NCBI RefSeq assembly: GCF_003675875.1
Contig: NZ_RCDI01000002.1
Span: 622,786-686,785 of the forward strand
Direction of reading: 5' to 3'
DNA from: Halostella limicola
Lineage (GTDB): Archaea > Halobacteriota > Halobacteria > Halobacteriales > Natronoarchaeaceae
Length of the DNA stretch: 64,000 nt
Under the pieces are notes generated by a model. It made no database searches, had not been told where the DNA came from, and saw only the letters and a program-made list of their open reading frames with translations. The translations under genes and the position numbers were made by a program. Positions 18,621 through 28,540 of the stretch are shown here, piece by piece. How positions within the stretch are numbered: the first letter of the stretch is position 1; the number at the start of each line of letters is the position of its first letter.

Positions 18621-19214
18621 TCAACGCTTCCCTGACAACCCGGGTTGCCGCCGGTCGCTCGACCGCCGCTCCTCGATATCGATCAGGGTCTCGTCGAGCG
18701 CCCGGAGGACGTCGCGGTCGCGCGGCCCGTCCGACCACGACTGGTCGTATCTCGCGACGTCGAGCCCCACGGCCGCCCCGACCAGCAGGTCCGGGTCCGG
18801 TTCGGCGTCGCCGTACCCCCCGTCGTCGAACGTCTCGGCGTACGCGTCGCTCCTGACCCACTCGGTCCACGTGCCCTCGGCACCGGCGCCGAACAGCGCG
18901 AGGACGCGCTCGTCGGCGAGCCAGTCGACGGCCTGCTCGGCGTCGGTGTCGGGGTCACCGGGCAGCACGACGAGGTCGGCGTTGTTCGGCGCGCTCGCGG
19001 TCGAAACGTCGTCGGGAACGGAGAGGTCGACGCCGCCGTCGAGGTAGACCGCCGTCCGCTGCAGCCGGTCGAACTCCAGGTCGTCGGCCGATTCACCGTC
19101 CGGAAGGGCCGCGCAACCGGCTACCGTTCCCGCCAGCGTGGCGCCCGCGGCGGCCAGCACGTCCCGACGAGACCCCGCCGTCCGCGGTCGGCGTTCGTTT
19201 CGGTTGCCTCGCAT
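18621..19214 (-). CDS. Tat-exported lipoprotein, unknown function
   Basis: About 197 aa. The N-terminus has the twin-arginine signal SRRDVLAAAGATLAG followed by lipobox VAGC, so the protein should be exported folded and anchored by lipid on Cys. The mature part has alternating strands and an acidic surface; I see no recognisable catalytic motif. The ATG at 19214 (MRGNRNERR) is preferred over one at 19226. A perfect palindrome CTCCTTAAGGAG at 19233-19244 lies just upstream and may be part of the promoter or an operator. Confidence 0.72.
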   Translation of the reverse strand: MRGNRNERRPRTAGSRRDVLAAAGATLAGTVAGCAALPDGESADDLEFDRLQRTAVYLDGGVDLSVPDDVSTASAPNNADLVVLPGDPDTDAEQAVDWLADERVLALFGAGAEGTWTEWVRSDAYAETFDDGGYGDAEPDPDLLVGAAVGLDVARYDQSWSDGPRDRDVLRALDETLIDIEERRSSDRRQPGLSGKR

Positions 19215-19358
19215 ACCGTCACGCACTATCGGGCCTCCTTAAGGAGTCACTGATGCTCAAAGCGACGTTTGACCATACGGGAGAGCCACATGCGGAGAAG
19301 ATCCGACGCAGGCGAGGAGCGGCCCTGTCGCGCAGCGGACGACGATCGGACGGCGTGG

Positions 19359-19523
19359 CTACTCCGACGGTTCGTCGCCGGCCGGCGACTCCTGAAGCGC
19401 GTCGGCCGCGTCGTCCGACCGGTACATGTTCACGCCGAGACCGGCGGCGAACGTCGCGATCCCGACAGCAACTAACCAGACGAGGTTCGGGTGCTCGATG
19501 CCGATGTGTGCCGGAATTACCAT
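19359..19523 (-). CDS. Small single-span membrane protein
   Basis: 54 aa starting at ATG 19523 (MVIPAHIGIEHPN). One membrane helix (LVWLVAVGIATFAAGLGVNMY) is followed by an acidic tail ending in SE. The pattern HIGIEHPNLVW plus one helix is common among small haloarchaeal membrane proteins, but no function is known to me. Monocistronic, with an AT-rich stretch (ACTTAATAACG) upstream that could hold its promoter. Confidence 0.55.
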   Translation of the reverse strand: MVIPAHIGIEHPNLVWLVAVGIATFAAGLGVNMYRSDDAADALQESPAGDEPSE

Positions 19524-19626
19524 ACGGCTACTGGCCGTTCGTGGCACTTAATAACGACTCACTTCGGGTCGCGAGACGCCCGTCCGCGTCGCAAGTCAGT
19601 CGGTCTCGCTCCCCCGGACGCCGGAG

Positions 19627-20091
19627 TCACCAGTCGAAGTCGCGGTGGATCCGGCGCCCCTCCTCGTTCAGTACGGGACCGACGACGTCACTGACGCCGT
19701 CGAGGATCGCCGCCGACCTGACCGGCGACTCGGCACCGGTGAACTCGGCGATCTCGTCGCTACCGACGCTGTAGACGACCCGCCCGAATCCGGCGTTGGT
19801 CATTCCGGTGGCACACATCGGGCACGGCTCCGTGCTCGTGTACATGACGGTCTCGGCGCGCTCGTCGGGGTCGAGTTCTCGACACGCCCGATACGCGAGG
19901 TGGAGCTCGGGATGACGGCGGATGTCGTCCTCCGTGTTCACGCGGTTCGAGTCGGCCATGACGACCGCGTCGTCGCGGACGAGGACGCTACCGAACGGTC
20001 GGTCGCCGCGGTCGGCGGCCTCGCGAGCGAGCGCGAAGGCCCTGCGCATGTGCGAGTCGTGGTCGAAGTCGTCGGAGGTCGGGTCGGGCAC
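19627..20091 (-). CDS. Cytidine/guanine-type nucleoside deaminase (CMP/dCMP deaminase fold)
   Basis: Zinc deaminase of about 154 aa. The metal site is complete: HPELHLAYRA (His and Glu) and STEPCPMCATGM (two Cys). RPFGSVLVRDD is the usual N-terminal strand pair. Closest in layout to guanine deaminase/TadA-like enzymes; substrate not certain. I choose GTG 20091, which gives family-like length; TTG 20112 and ATG 20049 are alternatives. The frame stays open upstream to the edge of the TnpB element, so the native promoter may have been replaced by the insertion. Confidence 0.82.
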   Translation of the reverse strand: MPDPTSDDFDHDSHMRRAFALAREAADRGDRPFGSVLVRDDAVVMADSNRVNTEDDIRRHPELHLAYRACRELDPDERAETVMYTSTEPCPMCATGMTNAGFGRVVYSVGSDEIAEFTGAESPVRSAAILDGVSDVVGPVLNEEGRRIHRDFDW

Positions 20092-20163
20092 GTCCGTACG
20101 CTGGTTCGCCAACGACGTAGTTCCACCCCCTGAGCGGTTTCGAGGTCGAGTCGGCTCAGGGTG

Positions 20164-20220
20164 GGGATTGCCTGCTCTGGGCGCCCCGTACCGATCGTCG
20201 ACCGGTTCGAACTGGTGGTA

Positions 20221-20223
<3 letters not shown>
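20164..20223 (-). pseudogene. Possible 3' remnant of the GNAT gene cut by the TnpB element
   Basis: Directly outside the downstream end of the TnpB element, the minus strand reads YHQFEPVD, which resembles the C-terminal end of haloarchaeal GNAT acetyltransferases (their last strand often ends in YHxFEP). The first part of a GNAT-like protein lies on the other side of the element, on the same strand. About the central half of the gene would be missing, so a deletion accompanied or followed insertion. The short length makes this tentative. Confidence 0.3.
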
Positions 20224-21515
<1,292 letters not shown>

Positions 21516-21636
21516 TACAATTGTAATCAGATGAACTGTCTTAAGTATCTGTGGGAATATCAGACTGTGCTATCGTCGGTGGTTTATATCATCGACTGTC
21601 GGATTCATCCCCGCCCTAAAGGACGGGGCTTTCTCC

Positions 21637-22059
21637 TCATACTTCCGTAACCGCGCTGAAGTCGTCGCGTCCGTCCGGACCGGTCACCGCAGCGATATCG
21701 ACAGCCGAGTCAGGAGGTCGTATCTCACCGAGCGAGCCTATCGCCATACCTGGTTGCTCTCCGGCTTTCACGAGGTCGAGGTCGGCGAGTTGGTCCGCGA
21801 CGTCCTCGACCACGGGCTCGGTTACGGTGACCCAGAACGGAACCTCCCGCTCGATCATCCATGCGACTGCCGCTGAAAGCTCACCAGCGGGCGGGGCGTC
21901 GAAGACGAACACACGATTGAAGATCGGTACGGGGACCCCGGTGCAGGCCGCCGTGAGCGGCCCGAACTGTCGGAGCTCTCCGGCTTGGGCTTCGTCTGCC
22001 AGCGTGCCGAAGGCACTCCGCAGGTTTTCGTTCGCATCAGTGACGAGGTCGCGCGTCAC
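21637..22059 (-). pseudogene. GNAT acetyltransferase-like gene truncated by the TnpB element
   Basis: 140 codons beginning MTRDLVTDANENLRSAF. The sequence looks like the N-terminal half of a haloarchaeal GNAT protein (FGPLTAACTGVPVPIFNRVFVF, then a PFWVTV strand). It stops exactly where the TnpB element begins, the last residues TEV and stop coming from the junction. The acetyl-CoA-binding half (Arg/Gln-x-x-Gly-x-Gly/Ala) is absent. A short piece that may be its original C-terminus lies beyond the element. The product is unlikely to be an active acetyltransferase. Confidence 0.6.
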
Positions 22060-22202
22060 GAGTGCGGCCTCTCCGCGTACCGTATTAACAGTTATCGAGG
22101 GCGTTTTCGAGGATCGAGAGACACCGTTCGAGATACGCGCCCCGAATTCAGCACGGCTCGACGAGCGTCAGCTGCATCTGCAAGATATCTCGGCGTTCAG
22201 TT

Positions 22203-22272
22203 CGCGGGTCTACTCTTCCGCCTGTTCGCGACAGTAGTGACTGAAGGGAGGAGAAACGGTTTACACCGATGA
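22203..22272 (-). repeat. R1 dispersed repeat, degenerate copy
   Basis: Read on the minus strand it starts about two bases after the histidine kinase stop and runs CGGTGTAAACCG, then CTCCCTTCAGTCACTACTGTC and later AGAGTAGAC. It aligns with the R1 copies elsewhere (CTGTATGNACCG, CCGTCACTACCGTC, AGAAGTAGAG) but is the most diverged. Position right after a same-strand stop codon matches most other copies. Confidence 0.5.
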
Positions 22273-22273
22273 T

Positions 22274-23827
22274 CTACGAAGCAGAATCAGTCACTACCGG
22301 AAGAGTGAACGAGAACGTCGACCCCTCACCGGGTTCGGAATCGACCCATATCTCCCCGCTGTGGCGTTCGACGATTCGCTCACAGACTGCGAGGCCAATG
22401 CCCGTCCCTGCATACTCCCCATCGCTGTGCAACCCCTCAAAGATCTCGAAAATCTGTTCTTTATCGTCCGAATCTATGCCAACTCCTTGATCCGCTACGG
22501 AGACTCTCCACTTCTCGCCGTTCCGCTCGGCAGAGACGTGTACTTGCGGCGGTTTCTCACCGCTGAATTTGATCGCGTTAGATAACAGGTTCTGGAACAC
22601 CTGGCGCAGCTGGTTTTCATCTCCTTTTACGCGAGGAAGCTGGTCTACGGTTATCTCAGCATCGCTCTCTTCGATCTTCACTTGGAGGTCCTCACAGACG
22701 TCACCGAAAACGACATCGAGATCGACCGGTTCGAACTCGTCGCCCATCGTCTCGATTCGGGAGTACTGGAGCAATCCGTCGACCATTGAACGCATGCGCT
22801 CGGCGCCGTCCACGGCGTACTCGAAGAGTTCCTGACCCTCCTCGTCGAGTTCGTCCCCATACCGACGTTCGATGAGCTGGATGTAGGTAGAAACCATTCG
22901 CAGTGGTTCTTGCAGGTCATGCGAGGCGGCATAGGCAAACTGCTCTAACCGTTCGTTTGATTCCTCGAGGTCGGCGACTAACTGTTCGAGTTTCTCCTCG
23001 TACTGCTTGCGCTCGGTGATGTCCTGGGACATCGAGAGGATGGCGTAGACGTCGTTCTCCTCGTCGGTCAACGGGTGTGTGCGGAACTGAAACGTTCGAC
23101 CCTGAATGTCCACTTCGAATGTGGTCGGCTCTCCGTTGAGTGTTGCCCGGTAGTGTGATTCGATGACCCGTAAAACATCCCCTGAGTAGATATCCTGGAC
23201 CCGTTCACCCTCGAGGTCCGCGGCACTGAAATCGGTCTTCTCGAAGCCTTGACCTGCAACGAGCGTATGACGCAGTTCGGTATCCAGTAGTCCCACCCCT
23301 CCGTTCGGGAAGTTCTCTGCAAGAGTGCGGTATCGCTGCTCGGATTCTTCGAGTCGGGCTACGGTTTCTTCGAGTTCTGCCTGGGTTTCTTCTAGCTCCT
23401 CGTTACGCTGTTTGAGGGTATATGTCCGTGTTTTGGCCCGCGCGTCGTGCTTGCCTGCGCCAACGCCAGCGACGGCAGCAAGCGCCGGCAAGATGAGGAA
23501 GTTGTGTGCTGGATCGTTCAAATTGGCAGCGAGTGCAATGAATACGAGGATACCAACCATCACTCCGACTGTACGGAAGCACCAACTGGCGACGGTATCG
23601 AAGAATTCGGGCCGAATGTCAGTCTGCGGCAGGCGATAACTCCAATAACAGAGAATGATTCCCGCCCCACCGATCAGGATGGAAACGATCAGTTCCTCCA
23701 CCAGGGGAGTCGGTCTCGAGATCCTCACGAACGGCCACAGAACACTAAGCAGGAGATACAGGCACCCGAGACTCAAGATGGCGCGCCGTCCGCCGATCTT
23801 TGAAAGAATGCCAGCCAAAGGCTGCAT
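22274..23827 (-). CDS. Membrane PAS sensor histidine kinase (first of three related kinases)
   Basis: About 517 aa from ATG 23827. The N-terminal part has four or five membrane helices (ILSLGCLYLLLSVLWPF, VSILIGGAGIILCYW, VGILVFIALAANL, FLILPALAAVAGVG), then a coiled coil (about 150-180), one PAS domain (YRTLAENFPNGGVGLL), HisKA with His303 in ASHDLQEPLRM, and HATPase motifs N (LLSNAIKF), G1 (DQGVGID) and G2 (GTGIGLAVC). No receiver partner is adjacent. The same frame is open upstream to 24016, with a GTG at 23950 closer to the TATA box, so the N-terminus is uncertain. Almost identical core to the kinases at 39.5 and 58.6 kb. Confidence 0.88.
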   Translation of the reverse strand: MQPLAGILSKIGGRRAILSLGCLYLLLSVLWPFVRISRPTPLVEELIVSILIGGAGIILCYWSYRLPQTDIRPEFFDTVASWCFRTVGVMVGILVFIALAANLNDPAHNFLILPALAAVAGVGAGKHDARAKTRTYTLKQRNEELEETQAELEETVARLEESEQRYRTLAENFPNGGVGLLDTELRHTLVAGQGFEKTDFSAADLEGERVQDIYSGDVLRVIESHYRATLNGEPTTFEVDIQGRTFQFRTHPLTDEENDVYAILSMSQDITERKQYEEKLEQLVADLEESNERLEQFAYAASHDLQEPLRMVSTYIQLIERRYGDELDEEGQELFEYAVDGAERMRSMVDGLLQYSRIETMGDEFEPVDLDVVFGDVCEDLQVKIEESDAEITVDQLPRVKGDENQLRQVFQNLLSNAIKFSGEKPPQVHVSAERNGEKWRVSVADQGVGIDSDDKEQIFEIFEGLHSDGEYAGTGIGLAVCERIVERHSGEIWVDSEPGEGSTFSFTLPVVTDSAS

Positions 23828-24072
23828 CGGTTGTCGAAAATGGTGCCAGACAAATATGGGTACTGGATTGTATTGGCGGCAAATCCGCTCGTCCGGAGGT
23901 ACAGAGGGTGTACCTATCGTGATGGGGGCATGTTCTTTTCTGACATCCACCTGACTGAAATAGCTGCTTAGTGAGCCTGCGTATATATAAGAATCCGGAA
24001 TCGAGTGAGCCCTCAAACACGTATAGTGGGCAAATGGAACAGATGTTCGTATGGGGTAGAGTGAAACGTATT
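23828..24072 (-). promoter_or_regulatory. Leader of the histidine kinase gene: TATA box and inverted repeat
   Basis: On the minus strand a strong TATA-like TTCTTATATATACGC lies at about 23979-23993, giving a predicted start of transcription near 23955 and a leader of about 130 bases before ATG 23827. Inside the leader is a perfect inverted repeat GGTACA-GAGGG-TGTACC at 23898-23914, a candidate operator or RNA hairpin. No gene is visible here. Confidence 0.45.
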
Positions 24073-26337
24073 TCAGTTACGGCTAAATAGCCGCTCCCAA
24101 AGGGAACGTTCCGATGGCCGTTCAGTCAGCAGTACTGGTGTATCTAGCGTCTCGATAGTGTCGATCACGAGTGAACCGCGAACGATGCGCGATAGCAATC
24201 CTCGCTCCGTCGCCCCAATTATTACCAAACTGTACTCGCTTCCCATGCGCCCGATAACCGTCTCAACGACCCCTGTTTCAACATGTATCTCCGCGTCGGA
24301 CAACTCATGACTGGCCGCCCAATCGCGCAGGAAGTCGCGACCAGCTTCTTTTTCACCGTCATTGACGACGTGAAGCAGTGACACGTCACTACCGACGGTG
24401 TCCTGCAACGCATGAGCAACCTCAGCGGAGAGATCGGACGAGAGTCCGCCAGCAGTCGGAACGAGTACATCGGAGTAATCGAGTTCCTGACCGTCGAGCA
24501 CGAGGAAGTCACACGGCAAGTCGTGGGTCAGTTCGTCTAGGGTACCTTCAGCACGCCCACCTGCGAACTGCGTCCCACTGTATCCCATCACGACCGTGTC
24601 AGCATCGGTCGTTCGTGCTGCGTCGAACACTTCTTCAAGCCCACGGTGTGAGAGAATCGTCTTGGTCTCAATGGGGACGTCGAATGCCTCTGCGTCCGAT
24701 TTCGCAGCGCTGAGAAGGTCTTCCGAGGAGGCATCGATCCGGGCTCTATTCTCGGCAGCAGTCTCGAGCGATGTTTGATCCGGTACTGTGACGATGTGGG
24801 TAGCAAGTACGCGTCCGCCTTTGTGTTGTGCGAGTGCACCGGCAAGGGTGATGAGAGCACTTTCGGTTCGCGGGTTCGCCAGCGCCACCATGATAGTCGG
24901 CCCCTCGTTCCCGACCGGCGCGACCACATTTGCAGCCTCAACGACCGAATCCGGTAGTTCTTCCTCGCGACCTCGGATATAGTTCGAAAGCACACCCTGT
25001 TGTGGGGTTTTGCTCCGTGCGTAGACGAAGTACCACACCACCGCAGCGATAACGAATCCCCCCGAGAGGGCAATCTCTACTGCGTCCATGAAGGCGACGA
25101 GTCCGAGTGACAGTAGTGCGCCGAGTATCGGAGTGATGGGATACAGCGGAACTTCGAAATCCGGGTCGTACTCGGGCACGTCGGCCTCCCGGAAGACGAT
25201 CAGCCCCACGTTCATGAGTGCGTACACGATGAGGTGAAGCACACTGGCCGCTTTCGCAAGCACCTCGATGTCACGCCCCAAGAACGCGATGAACACGATG
25301 ATGAGTCCACCGGTCACGAGAATCGACCGATAGGGGGTCGCGTAACTTGGGTGAATCTCATTGAGCCAGTTGGTAACGATCTTGTCACGACCCATCGCGA
25401 AGTTGATCCGTGCGGAGGCAAGGATCGACGCGTTCGCCGAGGAAGCCGTCGCTAGAAGCGCACCGACGGTCATCACCGCCGCAGCGGCGGCGGCGACCCC
25501 CTTAACAGGACCGATAGACGAGGGGAACGAAACTTGTGCCGCCTGTGCTACTGGCGCATCAAGGCTGAGCTCGGGCCAGGGAATCACTCCGAGCATGGTC
25601 GTCACGAGAATCGCGTAGATGACGGTGACGATGCCGACACTCCCGATGATGGCGATAGGGAGGTTCCGTCCTGGGTTCTTCAGTTCCTCGGCGACAGTTG
25701 CGATTTTGGCGTATCCGAGGAAGGAGACGAACACGAGTGCTGTTGCCGGGAGAATTGCCCCGGATCCGTACGGCGCGAGGCCGCCTTCATCGGAGAGTGT
25801 TGCGTAGTCGAACGACGCAAAGCCCGCCACGGCGAACGCGGTCAAAATCGAGAGGAGTATGAACACGATGACTGTCTGGACGCCGCCGGTCTCCTTCGCT
25901 CCGATGTAGTTGACTCCGACGAAGATCGCGCCCGCGATGAGTGCGCCGATCTGGATGGGGTTGAGAAAAGCGACTTCGGGTAACGAGACGAAGACAGCCA
26001 GATATTGTCCGAATCCGATACAGTAGAACGCGGAGGCGAACGCCAATCCCATCCAATCGCCCATCCCAGCGATGGAACCGAACATCGGGCCAAGTGACTT
26101 GTTGATGTAGTAGTAACCACCGCCAGCCTTCGGCATCGCCGTCCCGAGTTCGGAGACCGACAACGCGTTCACCATCGCGATCAGTCCACCGACGACGAAC
26201 GAGACGACGACGATCGGTCCCGCCGCGTTCGCGGCGACTCCAGGCAGGACGAAAATGCCGGCTCCAATCATCGTCCCGATACCGATGGTCATGGCCGACA
26301 CGAGACCGAGGTCTTTGGCCAATTCTTCGTCGCTCAT
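24073..26337 (-). CDS. APC-family amino acid permease fused to C-terminal tandem Usp domains
   Basis: 754 aa. Residues 1 to about 430 are an amino acid-polyamine-cation permease: GIGTMIGAGIFVLPG in the first helix, twelve hydrophobic segments, FVSFLGYAKIATVAEELKNP near helix 6. Residues about 470-754 are two Usp-like units (PTIMVALANPRTESALITLA; DVLVPTAGGLSS; ending RIVRGSLVIDTIETLDTPVLL with G-x-S/T nucleotide contact). Such permease-Usp fusions are common in haloarchaea; the Usp part is thought to sense nucleotide or stress. The substrate is likely an amino acid, unspecified. The ATG overlaps the stop of the preceding Usp gene (ATGA), forming an operon. Confidence 0.9.
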   Translation of the reverse strand: MSDEELAKDLGLVSAMTIGIGTMIGAGIFVLPGVAANAAGPIVVVSFVVGGLIAMVNALSVSELGTAMPKAGGGYYYINKSLGPMFGSIAGMGDWMGLAFASAFYCIGFGQYLAVFVSLPEVAFLNPIQIGALIAGAIFVGVNYIGAKETGGVQTVIVFILLSILTAFAVAGFASFDYATLSDEGGLAPYGSGAILPATALVFVSFLGYAKIATVAEELKNPGRNLPIAIIGSVGIVTVIYAILVTTMLGVIPWPELSLDAPVAQAAQVSFPSSIGPVKGVAAAAAAVMTVGALLATASSANASILASARINFAMGRDKIVTNWLNEIHPSYATPYRSILVTGGLIIVFIAFLGRDIEVLAKAASVLHLIVYALMNVGLIVFREADVPEYDPDFEVPLYPITPILGALLSLGLVAFMDAVEIALSGGFVIAAVVWYFVYARSKTPQQGVLSNYIRGREEELPDSVVEAANVVAPVGNEGPTIMVALANPRTESALITLAGALAQHKGGRVLATHIVTVPDQTSLETAAENRARIDASSEDLLSAAKSDAEAFDVPIETKTILSHRGLEEVFDAARTTDADTVVMGYSGTQFAGGRAEGTLDELTHDLPCDFLVLDGQELDYSDVLVPTAGGLSSDLSAEVAHALQDTVGSDVSLLHVVNDGEKEAGRDFLRDWAASHELSDAEIHVETGVVETVIGRMGSEYSLVIIGATERGLLSRIVRGSLVIDTIETLDTPVLLTERPSERSLWERLFSRN

Positions 26338-26774
26338 TCGTCGGAGTCCACACGCGGGAGAGCGATTACAGGACAGTCCGCCTTTGTGACCAGTTTCAGA
26401 GAGAGATCGCCGGTGAGGAACTGCATGATACGATTTCCGCCACGGGAGCGGTATGCGATGGCGCTTGCGCCAACTTCGTCAGCGGCTTCGAAAATCTCGG
26501 CAACGATATCTCGGCCATATGCAGTGTGGTCGTCAGCGTCGGGGAACACTCTCCGGACGGCGTCGAACGATTCTTCCGCCACCTGTTCTGATTGCTCGAT
26601 CGGCGTTTTGTCTGGAACGCCTTCACCTTTCTCAACCACGTGGAGAGCGGTCACATGCTCGGGTTGATACGGCTCGAGTTCAGTCGCTGTGGCGAGAGCG
26701 TCTTTCTCGTGGGCAACCGGCAGAAGAACGTGAGCGAGTAGGTCTCGGTCGCCAGCGTCACAGGGAGAGTTCAT
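26334..26774 (-). CDS. Universal stress protein, partner of the permease
   Basis: 146-aa single Usp domain: HVLLPVAHEKDALATATEL, HVVEKGEG, a central helix, AIAYRSRGGNRIMQFLTGDLSLKLVTKADCPVIAL with the ATP-loop positions partly altered (the usual G-x2-G-x9-G is reduced). First gene of a two-gene operon with the permease-Usp fusion (4-base overlap). A TATA-like TATATAC at 26808-26814 on the minus strand lies about 35 bases upstream of the ATG, so the mRNA has a very short leader. Confidence 0.85.
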   Translation of the reverse strand: MNSPCDAGDRDLLAHVLLPVAHEKDALATATELEPYQPEHVTALHVVEKGEGVPDKTPIEQSEQVAEESFDAVRRVFPDADDHTAYGRDIVAEIFEAADEVGASAIAYRSRGGNRIMQFLTGDLSLKLVTKADCPVIALPRVDSDE

Positions 26775-27281
26775 ACTGATCGGTATGTTCGCTATCTCTT
26801 AAGAGTGTATATACTATTTCCGGTATCGTGAAAGAGTTTTTATAATGAGGAGAGGAAAGCAAAATTACGAGTGTGATTTTTAGCCGAATTCGGAATATAG
26901 TGGAAGGCCAACATTCACTACTGTGCTAGTACTGGGTCTGTGGGGCGACTCCTGATGAAAAGACGGAGGAATGATCCTCTTGTGGCGCGACCGAGATCGC
27001 GTGCTATGAATTCTGAGTTCTGAAACCACGCTTTTACTGGTAAACCGGGGGGAGGAGGTTTCCGTCCGCAAGGAGGCCCGTTCCAAATACACATTCTATA
27101 TTCAGCAGGCCATTCCTGACAGATACCGGTAGATTGCCGACCGGCCTGTTATCTCTTTCCCCCTGTATATACTGATCTTCTCACACCTTTCCATCACTAC
27201 CGTCCCGAATTAGCTGAGAGGTAGAGACGCGTATTGGTCGTTCATGGACACGACCCTCTCCCAACTAAATGGCCAAGCACC
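26775..27281. other. 507-base intergenic region
   Basis: Contains the promoter of the Usp-permease operon at the left (minus-strand TATA about 26808) and a composite R2/R1 repeat at the right (separate entry). Between about 26830 and 27085 the sequence is AT-richer, with no convincing reading frame; short frames of 60-70 codons there lack protein-like composition. Confidence 0.5.
27089..27231 (+). repeat. Composite R2-R1 dispersed repeat
   Basis: Starts with TATTCAGCAGGCC and CTGACAG (R2 start), continues through CCTGTTATCTC to CTGTATATACTGATC (shared core), and then has the R1 arm CCATCACTACCGTCC followed by GAATTAGCTGAGAGGTAGAG. This copy shows that R2 and R1 are parts of one modular element. 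It lies between the PAP2 3' end and the Usp promoter and is antisense to PAP2. Confidence 0.7.
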
Positions 27282-28190
27282 TCACCGGTCGAGGAGTTTC
27301 TCACCGGCCAGTGGGGCGATAACAGCACCACCGACGGTTATCATGGAGCCACAAAACGTGACTATCAGTGGTGGCTTGAGAGCATACAGGAGTGCAAAGA
27401 AACCGCCCGCGAGTCCAAGGATGGCGAATCCAGCACCGACCTCTCGGCGGTTCGATGGATGGGCTGGCGTTGAATCGGCAATGCCATGCCAAACGAGCCA
27501 TGCGCCAACGGCGCTTCCGAGCGCGGCCACGCTTTCGAAGGAGACCCCTTGTGGCAACCCCAACACCCCGATCCCCACAGCAACGAGGAGCACCTGACCG
27601 GGAGCGGTGCCACAGTCGGCGATCACGTACAGCACCCCCAGTACCACCAGCCCAAGACCGGCTCCAGCCACGATATCTACGAGGTAGTGGACCCCCAGGA
27701 CGAGCCGCGAGACCGAGACAATACCGACGACAACGCCCGCGAGTCCGAGCCACACGCGCGACAGTTCGTCCTCCACAACGACGAGCGCAAATCCACCCCA
27801 CACCATCGTACTCCCGAGGGCATGACCACTCGGAAACCCTGGCCCCTCTCCCGTCGTGATACTAGTGAACACCCCCTGAAGGACAGACGGAATCCATTGA
27901 ACGACGGGTGGATCACTCGCTCCTGGTGGACGGGGGAGCAAGAAAAACTCCTTGAGTACCCCAATGAGGGCGACATACGTGAGCAGGAGTCCAAGGACGA
28001 ACAGGCCACGCCGTCGATCGATCCCCCACCGCGGAAACTCGTCGCCAGCGACGTAGAGCACGCCACCTAGCAGAAAGAGGAACCAAACGTCGCCGAGTTG
28101 CGTAAGCAGTGCAAAGAGTACGAGAACTGGGTCCGTCGCCGACGCATGAAGCACCTCGGTGACGCCAATACCGCGGTCTTCCGCGAGCAT
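27282..28190 (-). CDS. PAP2-superfamily membrane phosphatase
   Basis: 302 aa with about six to eight hydrophobic segments. The three phosphatase signatures are in order: KEFFLLPRP (Lys and Arg, about residue 80), PSGH (about 121) and SRLVLGVHYLVD (Arg, His, Asp, about 160). It would act on a lipid phosphate such as polyprenyl or phosphatidyl phosphates at the outer membrane face. The C-terminal 100 residues add further helices beyond the catalytic core. It is a single gene bordered on both sides by R1 repeats in direct orientation, possible evidence for spread as a unit. Confidence 0.88.
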   Translation of the reverse strand: MLAEDRGIGVTEVLHASATDPVLVLFALLTQLGDVWFLFLLGGVLYVAGDEFPRWGIDRRRGLFVLGLLLTYVALIGVLKEFFLLPRPPGASDPPVVQWIPSVLQGVFTSITTGEGPGFPSGHALGSTMVWGGFALVVVEDELSRVWLGLAGVVVGIVSVSRLVLGVHYLVDIVAGAGLGLVVLGVLYVIADCGTAPGQVLLVAVGIGVLGLPQGVSFESVAALGSAVGAWLVWHGIADSTPAHPSNRREVGAGFAILGLAGGFFALLYALKPPLIVTFCGSMITVGGAVIAPLAGEKLLDR

Positions 28191-28238
28191 AGTCGTGCGG
28201 GAATTTATCGGCTTCAGTGCTGTTATACCCTTGGCCTG

Positions 28239-28362
28239 ACGGACCGACCTTGCCCACTTCTTTCCGCCACCACCGTCCCGAATTATCTGAGAGGTAGAGA
28301 TACGAACCTCACGTGGCTAATTCTGACAGCCATATATTGACAGCGCCGTGCTGAATACAGGG
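28239..28362 (+). repeat. R1 dispersed repeat with inverted R2-start extension
   Basis: R1 arm: ACCGACCTTGCCCACTTC, CACCACCGTCCCGAATTATC, GAGAGGTAGAG. It is extended by CTAATTCTGACAGCCA and TTGACAGC, ending in GTGCTGAATACAG, which is the R2 start in inverted orientation. The same extension occurs after the copy at 36138. The pair of R1 copies around PAP2 (this one and the one ending 27231) are direct repeats about 1.1 kb apart. Confidence 0.65.
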
Positions 28363-28540
28363 GGCGAATGCAGCATAGGACCAATCACCCGATCGAGTTA
28401 CTCGAATCGGGCGGTCAGAGGATGTCGTAACAGCAAAGCGTCTATTCCCCAGCCTCTGTCAGGAACGTCGTGCTAAATATAGAGCACATATTCTGTGCCA
28501 CACAGAGACATTATCTACAGGACCGATAACTACCTGAATA
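28363..28540 (-). repeat. R2-start repeat downstream of the oxidoreductase gene
   Basis: At 28452-28495 the minus strand reads GTGCTCTATATTTAGCACG and then TTCCTGACAGAGG, matching the R2 start (CTCTGTATTCAGCACGCCTG, TGACAG) with a few changes. It begins about 45 bases after the stop of the FAD oxidoreductase gene, on the same strand. Nothing else is seen in this stretch. Confidence 0.4.
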
